Source: Negativicutes bacterium (GTDB lineage: Bacteria; Bacillota_C; Negativicutes; Sporomusales_B; JARLHX01). Taken from it: a stretch of DNA of 64,000 bases. The notes beneath the pieces are model-generated. The model had not been told where the DNA came from and did not search any database. It was given only the letters and a program-made list of their open reading frames with translations. Position 1 is the stretch's first letter, and each line of letters starts with the position of its first letter. The stretch lies in NCBI GenBank assembly GCA_031292035.1, contig JARLHX010000223.1, forward strand, positions 1 to 64,000. Direction: 5' to 3'. This document shows, one piece after another, positions 28,400 to 35,606 of this stretch. Both the position numbers and the translations under genes were made by a program.

Positions 28400-30106
28400 T
28401 TAGAAGTACTGGACGCCCGACAGCCACCAGCGTCCCTTGCGGTCGGCTTCCGAAGTCACCGGAGCCGGGCCGAGTTTCCAGGCGTAGTCTACCCGGACGG
28501 TGTAGTCCTTGCTGGCGCTGGTGATCAGTCCCAGTCCCACGCCGTGAAGGGTCCGGCCATTGTCGCCCGCGCCCGGCCAGGGATTTTTGTTGACCACAAT
28601 ATGGCCGGTATCAATATAGGCCGCCAGTTGCAACTCCGGGGTCGGCATATTCAGGCGCAGTTCGCCCCGGGCCAGATAGCCCGCGTCGCCGGAGGCCTCG
28701 CCCTCGGGATAGGCCCTGACGCCCCGGTAGCCGCCGATAAACAGTTTTTCCGACGAGTCGAGGTTTTTGTTGGCCAGTTGGCCGCTGAAGTCGAACAGGA
28801 AGCTCAGGCGGTTGTTGATGACCTGCTGGCGGCTGTAATTGAAGCTGGCTTTCGTGTAGCGGCCGGCGGTCTGCGCCGTCTGACTGTCGTCGCTCTGCGC
28901 CGAGTAGCCGTAGAGATCTGTGCCGCCGACGATGGACAGATTGCCGCTGGAAAGGGTCAGAGAGTAACTGTTGACGCCCAATTTGTCCCGGCTGTCACCA
29001 TTTATGCCGAAGTTCCATACGTAGTCGCGCTTGTCAGCCAGGGTGATATCCAGGCCCTTGTCGGCCAGTTTGCGGTAATCAAACCCGATCTGGATGTTCA
29101 CGTTGTTGTCGCGCGAACGGCGAAGGGGATAGGTTTCGAAAATGCTGGTTGTGTTGGACTTGCCGGTGTAATCGAGGCTGGCGAATTCTTTTCCCAATAA
29201 GTAGTGCATGTTGGAAAAACTCACTCCCAGCTTGGCCCCCTGATTGCCGACAGGGGTCAGGTAGCTGACGCTGGCGTTGTTCATGCCATCCCCGGAATAG
29301 TTGTTGCCGAGGCTGATGACGTCGCCGCTGCCGCTGACGTTGTTGATGGTCAGGGTCATGTTGCTGACGCCCTGGCCGGTGTAACGGTTGCCGTAGTTGT
29401 CCAATGAGAAAGTGCCGACGACGTCCTCGGTGTCGGTGATTTCAAGGATAAGGTCGGTGCTGCCGGCGGTCTTGCCGGGAGCCAGAGTGGCCTTGATGCT
29501 GACGCCGCTGGTGTCGCTGAGGAGCAGCAGGGCCCGTTCCAGCACGTCTTTTTTTACATAGTCGCCAATCTTGACAGGGCCCAGCAGCCCTTCGGCGACA
29601 GTGGTTTTCAGGTGGGACCGGTTGCGGATGTCGATTTGTCCGTACTGGCCTGGCACAACGGTGATTTCCACTGTCCCGTCCTTGATATCCTGGGCCGGGA
29701 CATAGGCGTTGGCCACCATGTAGCCCCGCTGGTTGAGGTACCCGGCGATCCGCTGGGCGAGCGCCTGCATTTCGGTAAGGGAAAGCTCCTTGCCAGCCGC
29801 GTCCTTGACCAGTTCCTGCAGTTCGGCCTGGCTGACAGGGCCCGCGCCGGTGACGCGAAAACCGTTCACCCTGATTTTGGGGCCCGCATCCTGGACCGGC
29901 CCCGGCTTTTCTTCCTGGTTTATTTCGATGGTGACGCTATTTTTGGCGGGCTCGGGCAGCTTCTGTTCCTCCAGGCTGCTCTTGATGGTGCCGGCGTTGG
30001 GTGGTTCTACAGCCAAAGCCGGCGAAGTGGAACAGACCATGAAGGCCAGAAGCAAGCTCAGGCACCCCTTGCCCCGACCCCTGGCCGGAGCATGTGTTTT
30101 AGGCAT
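28400..30106 (-). CDS. TpsB outer-membrane transporter (ShlB/FhaC family)
   Basis: Two-partner secretion pore of 568 residues. The signal peptide ends near residue 32 (SPALA). A proline-rich linker leads to two POTRA domains (about 75-152 and 153-228) that bind the TPS domain of the exoprotein in the periplasm. The 16-strand barrel follows, with the family loop motif GGYRGVRAYPEGE about 100 residues from the end. It ends with an aromatic residue (WWLSGVQYF), as expected for barrel assembly. The start has AAGGAAGG. The tpsA start lies 23 bases after its stop. Confidence 0.94.
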   Translation of the reverse strand: MPKTHAPARGRGKGCLSLLLAFMVCSTSPALAVEPPNAGTIKSSLEEQKLPEPAKNSVTIEINQEEKPGPVQDAGPKIRVNGFRVTGAGPVSQAELQELVKDAAGKELSLTEMQALAQRIAGYLNQRGYMVANAYVPAQDIKDGTVEITVVPGQYGQIDIRNRSHLKTTVAEGLLGPVKIGDYVKKDVLERALLLLSDTSGVSIKATLAPGKTAGSTDLILEITDTEDVVGTFSLDNYGNRYTGQGVSNMTLTINNVSGSGDVISLGNNYSGDGMNNASVSYLTPVGNQGAKLGVSFSNMHYLLGKEFASLDYTGKSNTTSIFETYPLRRSRDNNVNIQIGFDYRKLADKGLDITLADKRDYVWNFGINGDSRDKLGVNSYSLTLSSGNLSIVGGTDLYGYSAQSDDSQTAQTAGRYTKASFNYSRQQVINNRLSFLFDFSGQLANKNLDSSEKLFIGGYRGVRAYPEGEASGDAGYLARGELRLNMPTPELQLAAYIDTGHIVVNKNPWPGAGDNGRTLHGVGLGLITSASKDYTVRVDYAWKLGPAPVTSEADRKGRWWLSGVQYF

Positions 30107-30199
30107 AATCTCATCCTTCCTTGGTTGATGCGGCAGGGGCCTGTCCAGGACGGGCCCCTGCGTTTTCCGCTGCCGTCATGAGACGATACGGCGCCCGTA

Positions 30200-30529
30200 T
30201 CAGGCCTCCTCGGTTTCGGCTCTCTCAGTTTCGGCTCTCTCGGTTTCAGCTTTCTCCAGTTCCGGGGCGCCGACCACGCTTAGTCCTTCTGGCGGCTTGT
30301 CGGCTTTTTTCAATACTCCGGCCTCCACGAGCTGCTTCAGGATGTTGTCCTGGACGGCCAGCGACTGGACGAACCCTTCCAACGGCATAACGATCCGCTT
30401 GCTGATGTCGACCACTGGCTGACCGTTGTCGCTCTTGAGGTGGGGCTGCAGTGTCATCAGGTCGATGCGGATAAGATTGCCTGTGACATGAACGGCGCTG
30501 ATGGCGTCGGCGTAAATTTCCTGGTTCAT
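30200..30529 (-). CDS. Small conserved-looking protein in the secretion operon
   Basis: A 109-residue protein that I do not recognise. The ATG at 30529 has a perfect AAGGAGG site; the frame is open to 30640 but nothing supports a longer start. The first 80 residues (MNQEIYADAISAVHVTGNLIRID onward in two blocks) look like a compact beta-rich fold followed by a helix; no signal peptide is visible. The tail repeats AETER three times, encoded by a 15-base tandem repeat that could change copy number. Its place directly before tpsB suggests a cytoplasmic helper of secretion; that is inference. Confidence 0.7.
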   Translation of the reverse strand: MNQEIYADAISAVHVTGNLIRIDLMTLQPHLKSDNGQPVVDISKRIVMPLEGFVQSLAVQDNILKQLVEAGVLKKADKPPEGLSVVGAPELEKAETERAETERAETEEA

Positions 30530-30648
30530 GATTTTCCTCCTTAAAATGCTGCGGCGCCAAGCGGCCGGCAGTCCGCTGCGGATGAACGGTGTTTCCTGCT
30601 GTTTCCACCTCATCCCGCGTCTGTCGGCCGAAACGGTCACCTCAAGCC

Positions 30649-30777
30649 CTATTGTTCCCCCTGTTCTTCAATTTCCCGTCTGGCTGTGGCCGCGGCGCCA
30701 CACAATCCGGTCATGACCGCCCCGAGCGCCACTCCGGTCGCCAGCAGAAAGTAGTCCTTGAGTATCTCCAGCAACAT
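30649..30777 (-). CDS. 42-residue membrane microprotein
   Basis: A short gene with a strong AAGGAGGAG site (30781-30791) and ATG at 30777. The product has one predicted membrane helix (YFLLATGVALGAVMTGLCGA) and a charged tail ARREIEEQGEQ. It lies in line between ompH and the 109-residue gene, in the same direction. It may be a small membrane adaptor of the secretion or TonB system. I know of no family; the support is the ribosome site, the hydrophobic helix and position in the operon. Confidence 0.6.
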   Translation of the reverse strand: MLLEILKDYFLLATGVALGAVMTGLCGAAATARREIEEQGEQ

Positions 30778-30857
30778 ACGGTCTCCTCCTTATCTGAATT
30801 GACTCATGCCCGGCCGGCAGACTTCGCGGTGGCAGCAGTTACATCTGCCGCCCTGGC

Positions 30858-31310
30858 CTATTTCCCGCTGATTTTTTTCAGCACATCGTCGGTGATGTCC
30901 AGCCCGCCGTATACGGCCACGCCTTTCTGTACAACGATGGCCATCCCTTTGGCTTCCGCCACTTCCCTGACCGCGGTGTTGATTTTGTCGGCGATGGGTC
31001 GCAATAGTTCTTGCCGCTTTTGTTCCACTTGCCGCATGAGCTGCAGGTTGAGATCCTGTTTTTCCTTGTCGCCCAGGCCGGCCGATTTGGCCTCGAATTC
31101 CTTTTTGGCTGCTTCCGTTTCGGCCTTGAGGGTTTCATTCGCTTTCTGGGTGTCCGGATGTTGATTAATCAGCAGGGGAAAGTCCACAAGGCCGACTGTC
31201 GGCGGTGCCGTCGGCACAGCGGCCTGCGCCGTGCCGGCCCCCATCGCCCCGAACAGGATCAGAGCCGCCAGCAGCATAGCGGTTATGGTTTTCCGAACAA
31301 CATATTTCAT
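30858..31310 (-). CDS. OmpH/Skp-family periplasmic chaperone
   Basis: A Skp-like protein of 150 residues. A signal peptide ends near residue 30 (GTAQA). VGLVDFPLLINQHP is the usual first strand, a long coiled coil (about 55-115) forms the tentacles, and a closing strand GGLDITDDVLKKIS follows. Skp holds unfolded outer-membrane proteins in the periplasm, here plausibly TpsB, the exoprotein and the receptor. The start at 31310 follows AAGGAA; the frame is open to 31394. A dedicated Skp copy inside a TonB/two-partner operon is unusual. Confidence 0.87.
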   Translation of the reverse strand: MKYVVRKTITAMLLAALILFGAMGAGTAQAAVPTAPPTVGLVDFPLLINQHPDTQKANETLKAETEAAKKEFEAKSAGLGDKEKQDLNLQLMRQVEQKRQELLRPIADKINTAVREVAEAKGMAIVVQKGVAVYGGLDITDDVLKKISGK

Positions 31311-31406
31311 GGTATTTTCCTTCTTCCCGCCCTTTGGGCAAATCATTGCGCGGACCGGTTTTACCGGCCCACTGTAAAACCCCAGGCTGTTCAACAGCCG
31401 CGCTCT

Positions 31407-31820
31407 CTAACTGTTGGGGGATGGCCGCACCGCTATGGCCACCGCCGCTACCCCGCTTTGCCGGACGGCGTCCAGCACCTCGATCACCCGGCCGTGCTCC
31501 ACGCCACGGTCGGCGTTGATGACCACCGACAGCTGCCTGCCGTCGTTCCGGAGCTGGCTGAGCCGAGACGTGACCTCGGCTGGCCCGCCGATCTGATCCT
31601 TGTCACAGAACAGGTTGCCGTCCTGGGTCAAGGTGAGCATCACCACCTGCTTTATTTCCTCCTGACCGGTGGCGGCGTGAGGCAGATTGACCGGCAGAAC
31701 ATGCTGCTCGATCATGGCCAGGCTGGCCAGCATGAAAAACACCAGCAGGAAAAACATGGTGTCGATCATCGGGATGATCTCGATACGGGCTCTCTTCATC
31801 GTGCTTCGCGCCAGTTTCAT
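31407..31820 (-). CDS. exbD: ExbD-family proton-channel subunit
   Basis: ExbD/TolR protein of 137 residues. The single membrane helix (about 15-37) carries the essential aspartate at position 20 (IIPMIDTMFFLLVFF). The periplasmic domain ends with the VLDAVRQSGVAAVAI segment typical of ExbD. With ExbB it uses the proton gradient to energise TonB. The ATG follows AGGAG and lies four bases after the exbB stop, so the two are translationally coupled. Confidence 0.93.
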   Translation of the reverse strand: MKLARSTMKRARIEIIPMIDTMFFLLVFFMLASLAMIEQHVLPVNLPHAATGQEEIKQVVMLTLTQDGNLFCDKDQIGGPAEVTSRLSQLRNDGRQLSVVINADRGVEHGRVIEVLDAVRQSGVAAVAIAVRPSPNS

Positions 31821-31824
31821 TTCA

Positions 31825-32415
31825 TCACTCCTGTTCGGTCAGCGCCATTTCCAGCTGGGTGGCGTAGTGTTCGATCATTTCGCTTTCCCGCTCGACCCGG
31901 GCGGTAAAATAGTTGTAGGGGATCAGCGTCGTTACCGCCACGCCGATGCCGGTGGCGGTGGCGATGAGCGCCTCGGCCACACCGCCGGTTACGGCGTGGG
32001 GTGATCCGCCCCCGCCTCCGACCGTGGCCATGATATGAAACGAGTCCATCATGCCGAGGATGGTCCCCAAAAGGCCCAGCAGCGGGGCCAGGGTTACGAT
32101 GGTGTCCAGCGTCGAAAGGCCTTTTTTCATGATCGAATACTGGGTGATCCCCACCGATTCCATGGCCTTGGTCGGTTCGGCCGGGTTGGCCATGCCGGCG
32201 GCCAGCACCTTGAGCAGCGGCAGGGTTGAGCTTTTGGCCAGATTCAGACCGTCTTTGACCCGCCCGAGCTGGACCAATTCCAGCACCGTTTCGGCGGCGG
32301 CGTTCTTGCCGATGCGCCGGAAGAAAAGCCATCTTTCGATGATAACGGTTACCGAAATTAAGGAGCATATTGCCAGAGGCAGCATCATCCAGCCGCCTTT
32401 TAACAGTTCTGTCAT
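31825..32415 (-). CDS. exbB: ExbB-family proton-channel subunit
   Basis: MotA/TolQ/ExbB protein of 196 residues with three membrane helices (about 8-27, 103-125 and 145-168). The conserved block LAPLLGLLGTILGMMDSF marks the second helix and EALIATATGIGVAV the third. It forms the pentameric channel around ExbD. The start follows AAAGGATG, 42 bases after tonB. The order tonB, exbB, exbD differs from the common exbB, exbD, tonB. Confidence 0.94.
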   Translation of the reverse strand: MTELLKGGWMMLPLAICSLISVTVIIERWLFFRRIGKNAAAETVLELVQLGRVKDGLNLAKSSTLPLLKVLAAGMANPAEPTKAMESVGITQYSIMKKGLSTLDTIVTLAPLLGLLGTILGMMDSFHIMATVGGGGGSPHAVTGGVAEALIATATGIGVAVTTLIPYNYFTARVERESEMIEHYATQLEMALTEQE

Positions 32416-32457
32416 GATGAATCATCCTTTCGCGGTAATTTGATAAGAATAGTCTTC

Positions 32458-33105
32458 TTACATTGCTTCCCTGAGATCGAAGGTAACCCTCACGTCCCGG
32501 ACGGTCGACACCGGCACGCCGCTGGAGTCCCGGGCCGGCGAATACCGCCAGGACGACACCGCCTCGACAGCGGCCTCACTGGCGTCAGAGCGGCCGCCCT
32601 CACGCACCGAGAGCACCGTTACCGACCCGTCGGTGTTGATGCGGATCCTTAGCACCACCGATCCCTCCCAGCCTGCTTCCCGGGCTGCCCGGGGGTAGGC
32701 CGGCTTGGGGGCGTACGCGCGACTGGCTGATACAGCGCTTGTGCCGCCGTTTCCGGGCCTCATCGGCGGCAGACCGGTGGCTGACGGTATCGCCGTTCCT
32801 GTGCCTGACCGCAGTGCCACTGAATTGGCGCTGGTCTCGCCCGGCAGGGCGTCCGCAAAGTGAGCCGGCTCCGGCTCGCCTGCAGCCTGTTCGGTCCGCG
32901 GCTGATTGATATCCGGCTTGATTTCCTCCTTGGGAGGAGTGATCTTTTGCTCCGGCAACGGGACGACTTCAATGGTGGTGACATTTTTGGCCGAATTGAC
33001 CGGCGAAGACGGAGGCATCAGGATGAAGGCGACAATCAGAGCACAATGGACAAGTACGGAAGTCAGTGTCGATTTTCCATAGGTGCTGTTTGTCAATAAA
33101 CTCAT
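32458..33105 (-). CDS. tonB: TonB energy-transducing protein
   Basis: TonB of 215 residues. It has an N-terminal anchor (about 13-31), a short periplasmic linker with a KITPPKEEIKPDI stretch, and a C-terminal TonB domain (about 132-215; YPRAAREAGWEGSVVLRI and a closing SSWRYSPA strand) that binds the TonB box of receptors. The ATG overlaps the stop of the 41-residue ORF upstream by the sequence ATGA and has GGGAGGT as its ribosome site. It is the first of the envelope genes in the cluster. Confidence 0.93.
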   Translation of the reverse strand: MSLLTNSTYGKSTLTSVLVHCALIVAFILMPPSSPVNSAKNVTTIEVVPLPEQKITPPKEEIKPDINQPRTEQAAGEPEPAHFADALPGETSANSVALRSGTGTAIPSATGLPPMRPGNGGTSAVSASRAYAPKPAYPRAAREAGWEGSVVLRIRINTDGSVTVLSVREGGRSDASEAAVEAVSSWRYSPARDSSGVPVSTVRDVRVTFDLREAM

Positions 33106-33227
33106 TGTTGTTCACCTCCCTCTGGCTTCTTTACATAACCGTCACTGCCGGACGGCGGCAGCTGTGAAGCCGCCTGGAACATCTGGAAAAACTGGCCCAA
33201 TATGGGGCAAAGTATCTGATCATTCAT
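33102..33227 (-). CDS. 41-residue ORF linking PadR 3 and tonB
   Basis: A short frame whose ATG overlaps the PadR 3 stop (ATGA) and whose stop overlaps the tonB start (ATGA). The product is MNDQILCPILGQFFQMF followed by a polar, proline- and glycine-bearing tail. It has no strong ribosome site of its own, so it would depend on reinitiation after PadR. It may be a real microprotein or a coupling device that keeps ribosomes on the message between PadR 3 and tonB. Confidence 0.45.
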   Translation of the reverse strand: MNDQILCPILGQFFQMFQAASQLPPSGSDGYVKKPEGGEQQ

Positions 33228-33775
33228 GGTCGCGGTAAGCACAACTCCTTTATCAAGACATCCAGAAAATCGATCTCGCGTTTTATATACGAAGCCGGAT
33301 GGCGGAACAACGCCTGCAAATTAAGGGGAAGGTCTCCCCCGCCCTGGTAATCGAAGATGGTCTTGATACGCTCCCCGATTTCCGCCAGAAAGTTTTTTCT
33401 TTGCTCCAGCGCGTCCACAACTTCTTTTGCCGTCACCAGCGAAATCGCCGCAAGGGCCAGATCGAACCTGTAATCCCTTTCCCGGGAAGATGATAAGGCC
33501 GATATGATTTCCTGCCTCAAGATTTTCTGGCCCTCATCCGTTATCGCGAATTTTTTCGGCATGGGGCCTTTTCCTTGCTTTGCCGTATCCAGGTGAGCCT
33601 TGACGAGCCGCTTCGTATTCAGCTTGTTCAGGCTGACGTAAATGGAAGCCGTCCCGATATCGGCCCACTCTTTGTAGCCTCGTTCCTTAACCAGATGAAC
33701 GATTTCATAACCTGAAACCTCTTTTCGTTCACAGATGAGCTGCAGAATCATAAATTCCGCATTCGTGAGTTTCAT
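33224..33775 (-). CDS. PadR-family transcriptional regulator 3, head of the surface operon
   Basis: PadR-like regulator of 183 residues. The winged helix (about 1-90) has YKEWADIGTASIYVSLNKL and a PKKFAIT wing strand; the helical C-terminal part (SSSRERDYRFDLALAAISL) is shared with the other two PadR genes. The start follows GGGGGGA. The stop overlaps the next ORF, which overlaps tonB, so it is the first gene of the tonB-to-receptor operon and probably its repressor. A perfect 46-bp palindrome lies just upstream. PadR proteins often sense small aromatic or lipophilic compounds; the signal here is unknown. Confidence 0.9.
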   Translation of the reverse strand: MKLTNAEFMILQLICERKEVSGYEIVHLVKERGYKEWADIGTASIYVSLNKLNTKRLVKAHLDTAKQGKGPMPKKFAITDEGQKILRQEIISALSSSRERDYRFDLALAAISLVTAKEVVDALEQRKNFLAEIGERIKTIFDYQGGGDLPLNLQALFRHPASYIKREIDFLDVLIKELCLPRP

Positions 33776-33793
33776 AGCATCCCCCCATAATCA

Positions 33794-33839
33794 TTTTACT
33801 AATATAATATTACATATATGTAATATTATATTAGTAAAA
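33794..33839. promoter_or_regulatory. 46-bp perfect palindrome, PadR operator
   Basis: Positions 33794-33816 are the exact reverse complement of 33817-33839. The inner part is ATATAATATTAC, six bases, GTAATATTATAT, matching the operator of PadR 1. It begins 18 bases before the PadR 3 start and contains -10-like TATAAT and TAATAT words. Confidence 0.7.
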
Positions 33840-33873
33840 ACCGTGTTGTAAGCCCGTCTGCTGCTTACAGCAC
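33836..33873 (-). terminator. Terminator or attenuator in the PadR 3 leader
   Basis: Hairpin GTGCTGTAAGC/GCTTACAACAC (33863-33873 with 33843-33853, 10 of 11 pairs) followed on the minus strand by GGTTTTTA. It lies upstream of PadR 3 and downstream of the second operator, so it would stop or attenuate any transcript arriving from about 34000. Confidence 0.6.
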
Positions 33874-33997
33874 ACAAAATATAAAGGAGTTCCGTCACTG
33901 ACCCTTTTATATAGGCTGCCCGGCATAATCAAGCGGCAACATTCATTACCTGAGAGCCCCCTTCCTGTTGTTTTACGGTACCGCCAATATTCATCTA

Positions 33998-34025
33998 CGA
34001 AATATTTCACATGTGTAATATTTCG
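33998..34025. promoter_or_regulatory. Second PadR-type palindrome
   Basis: CGAAATATTTCACA (33998-34011) and TGTGTAATATTTCG (34012-34025) are inverted with 13 of 14 matches. The central 20 bases agree with the 33794 palindrome at 17 positions. The gap 33776-34250 otherwise holds the two terminators described and no gene. Confidence 0.6.
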
Positions 34026-34185
34026 CGATAAGTTGCGGTGTAGTTATGGTTCGTGTTTAGCTTACAATATGACTATATGAAAATCAATGTATTCAACACC
34101 GTATTTAACAAACATTAACCAAAGCTTAACCAGGATTTAACAATCAGGTATAGCCATATTTCTCGCTGTCGCCTGGAGGCATGAA

Positions 34186-34231
34186 GCCAAAGAACGGCCC
34201 TGAAACGGCGAAAATTTGCCGTTTCAGAGCC
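34186..34231 (-). terminator. Terminator of the panB-larA operon
   Basis: 14-bp stem (34196-34209 with 34218-34231, one G-T pair) with an 8-base loop; the minus-strand transcript continues GTTCTTTGG. It lies 20 bases after the larA stop. Confidence 0.7.
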
Positions 34232-34250
34232 ATTCTTACCACTACCCGCC

Positions 34251-35564
34251 TTAGCCGATTTGGGCTTTTCCTGCCAGCAGCGGCAGCGTGTTCGCCCCCT
34301 GGGGCATGACAATGAACTGCGGCGTGCCTGTCCGGCACTTGTCCTGAGCGATCTTCATCGCTTCATCCAGTGTGCTTGCCGGAATCATTCCGGTCTTTTG
34401 CACCAGTTCGAAGTTGTCCGGTTTGGTCACCATGATAAAGGTGGCGACATCGCTGCATTCTATTTCCTTGAGCGCCACCATGCCAGGCAGGGCAAAGTTA
34501 GCCCGGAGGGCCTTCTCTGCCGCCAGCTTGTCACCCAGCTTAAACCAGTCCATGAATCCCGGCGGCTCGGAAATATCCGGGCACTCACTCAGCAGGATGA
34601 CCACGCCGCCTTTTTTCACGGCGTAGCAGGCGTTATCCATCGTTTTTCCGGTCTGATACAGGTTGATGTCTTTCGGGTATCCACCCGCCGTAGTGATTAC
34701 AATATCCGCTTTGGCCGGGATTTCCACGCCATAAAGCTCATCCACCAGCTTTGTCCCCTCCAGCCAGGCCGATACCCAGTTGCCGGCAAATATGCCGGCG
34801 ACTCCGCCGTCGGAGGTGGGAACAAGGTTGAGAATAAAATCCGGTTTGACGAACGCGGCGATCTCCATCATGTCTTCATGGGCTGCGTTTCCCTTAAGCT
34901 TGCCCGACATGCAGCTCGGGTCCGAGCCGTCACCCAGATTAGGCCCCAGCAGCAGCAGATGATTCTGCTGAATGGTCTTCACCGAGCTGCAGCCCGGCAG
35001 AACGCTTTTCCGGCCTCCGCCGTACCCGGCGTTGTAGTGATAGATGATTCCTCCGGTCAGAATCACCCTGTCGGCTTCAGCCACCAGCCTGTTGACCCGC
35101 ACCTCGGTGCCGCGGCTGGTTTTTCCCAGATAGACCATATTGGGCTCGTCCCAGGCGTCATGGTTCAGCACCCGCACCCGGTGGCAGATATTTTCGCCGC
35201 ACAGGTCACGAAACTCGCTGTCGGTATTCTGTCGATGGGCCCCGACGACGATCAGGATGGTGATATTGTCATCAGGCACCCCGGCCGCGTTCAGTTCGTC
35301 CAGGATGATGGGCAGCACCTTGTCCATCCGCTGCCAGATCCGGGTGATGTCACTGACCGTTACCACGACCTTCTCCCCGGGGCGTACGATTTCCCGCAGA
35401 GGCGGCGCGTCGATGGGACGGGCCAAAGCCTCACGGACGGCTTTTTCGAGATCCGGCAGCGGCGGAAACTCTTTGCCGACAATCTCGCAGACCAGCTGCT
35501 GGGCAGGGATGCTCAGCGGAAATTCCGTTTTCCCGTATTTCAGGCTGAACTGTCGGTCACTCAT
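34251..35564 (-). CDS. LarA-family nickel-dependent 2-hydroxyacid racemase
   Basis: A 437-residue LarA homologue. LarA enzymes use a nickel-pincer nucleotide to racemise lactate or other 2-hydroxy acids by hydride transfer. The key residues are present with the same spacing as in lactate racemase: H110 and H176 (catalytic), K186 (cofactor attachment, in GGGRKSVLPG) and H202 (QNH). It follows panB by 42 bases after a GGAGGTGA site. With PanB and dehydratases nearby, a C2 epimerisation of a sugar acid is more likely than lactate racemisation; that is inference. The cofactor genes larB, larC and larE are not in the window. Confidence 0.88.
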   Translation of the reverse strand: MSDRQFSLKYGKTEFPLSIPAQQLVCEIVGKEFPPLPDLEKAVREALARPIDAPPLREIVRPGEKVVVTVSDITRIWQRMDKVLPIILDELNAAGVPDDNITILIVVGAHRQNTDSEFRDLCGENICHRVRVLNHDAWDEPNMVYLGKTSRGTEVRVNRLVAEADRVILTGGIIYHYNAGYGGGRKSVLPGCSSVKTIQQNHLLLLGPNLGDGSDPSCMSGKLKGNAAHEDMMEIAAFVKPDFILNLVPTSDGGVAGIFAGNWVSAWLEGTKLVDELYGVEIPAKADIVITTAGGYPKDINLYQTGKTMDNACYAVKKGGVVILLSECPDISEPPGFMDWFKLGDKLAAEKALRANFALPGMVALKEIECSDVATFIMVTKPDNFELVQKTGMIPASTLDEAMKIAQDKCRTGTPQFIVMPQGANTLPLLAGKAQIG

Positions 35565-35606
35565 AGAAACTTCACCTCCAGGCAGATTGGCGTGATACTT
35601 TTTCCC

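Noticed and set aside
30133..30161. GC-rich hairpin before tpsB as an operon-ending terminator
   Set aside because: The stem is good, but a T-run follows only on the plus strand; on the coding strand none is present.
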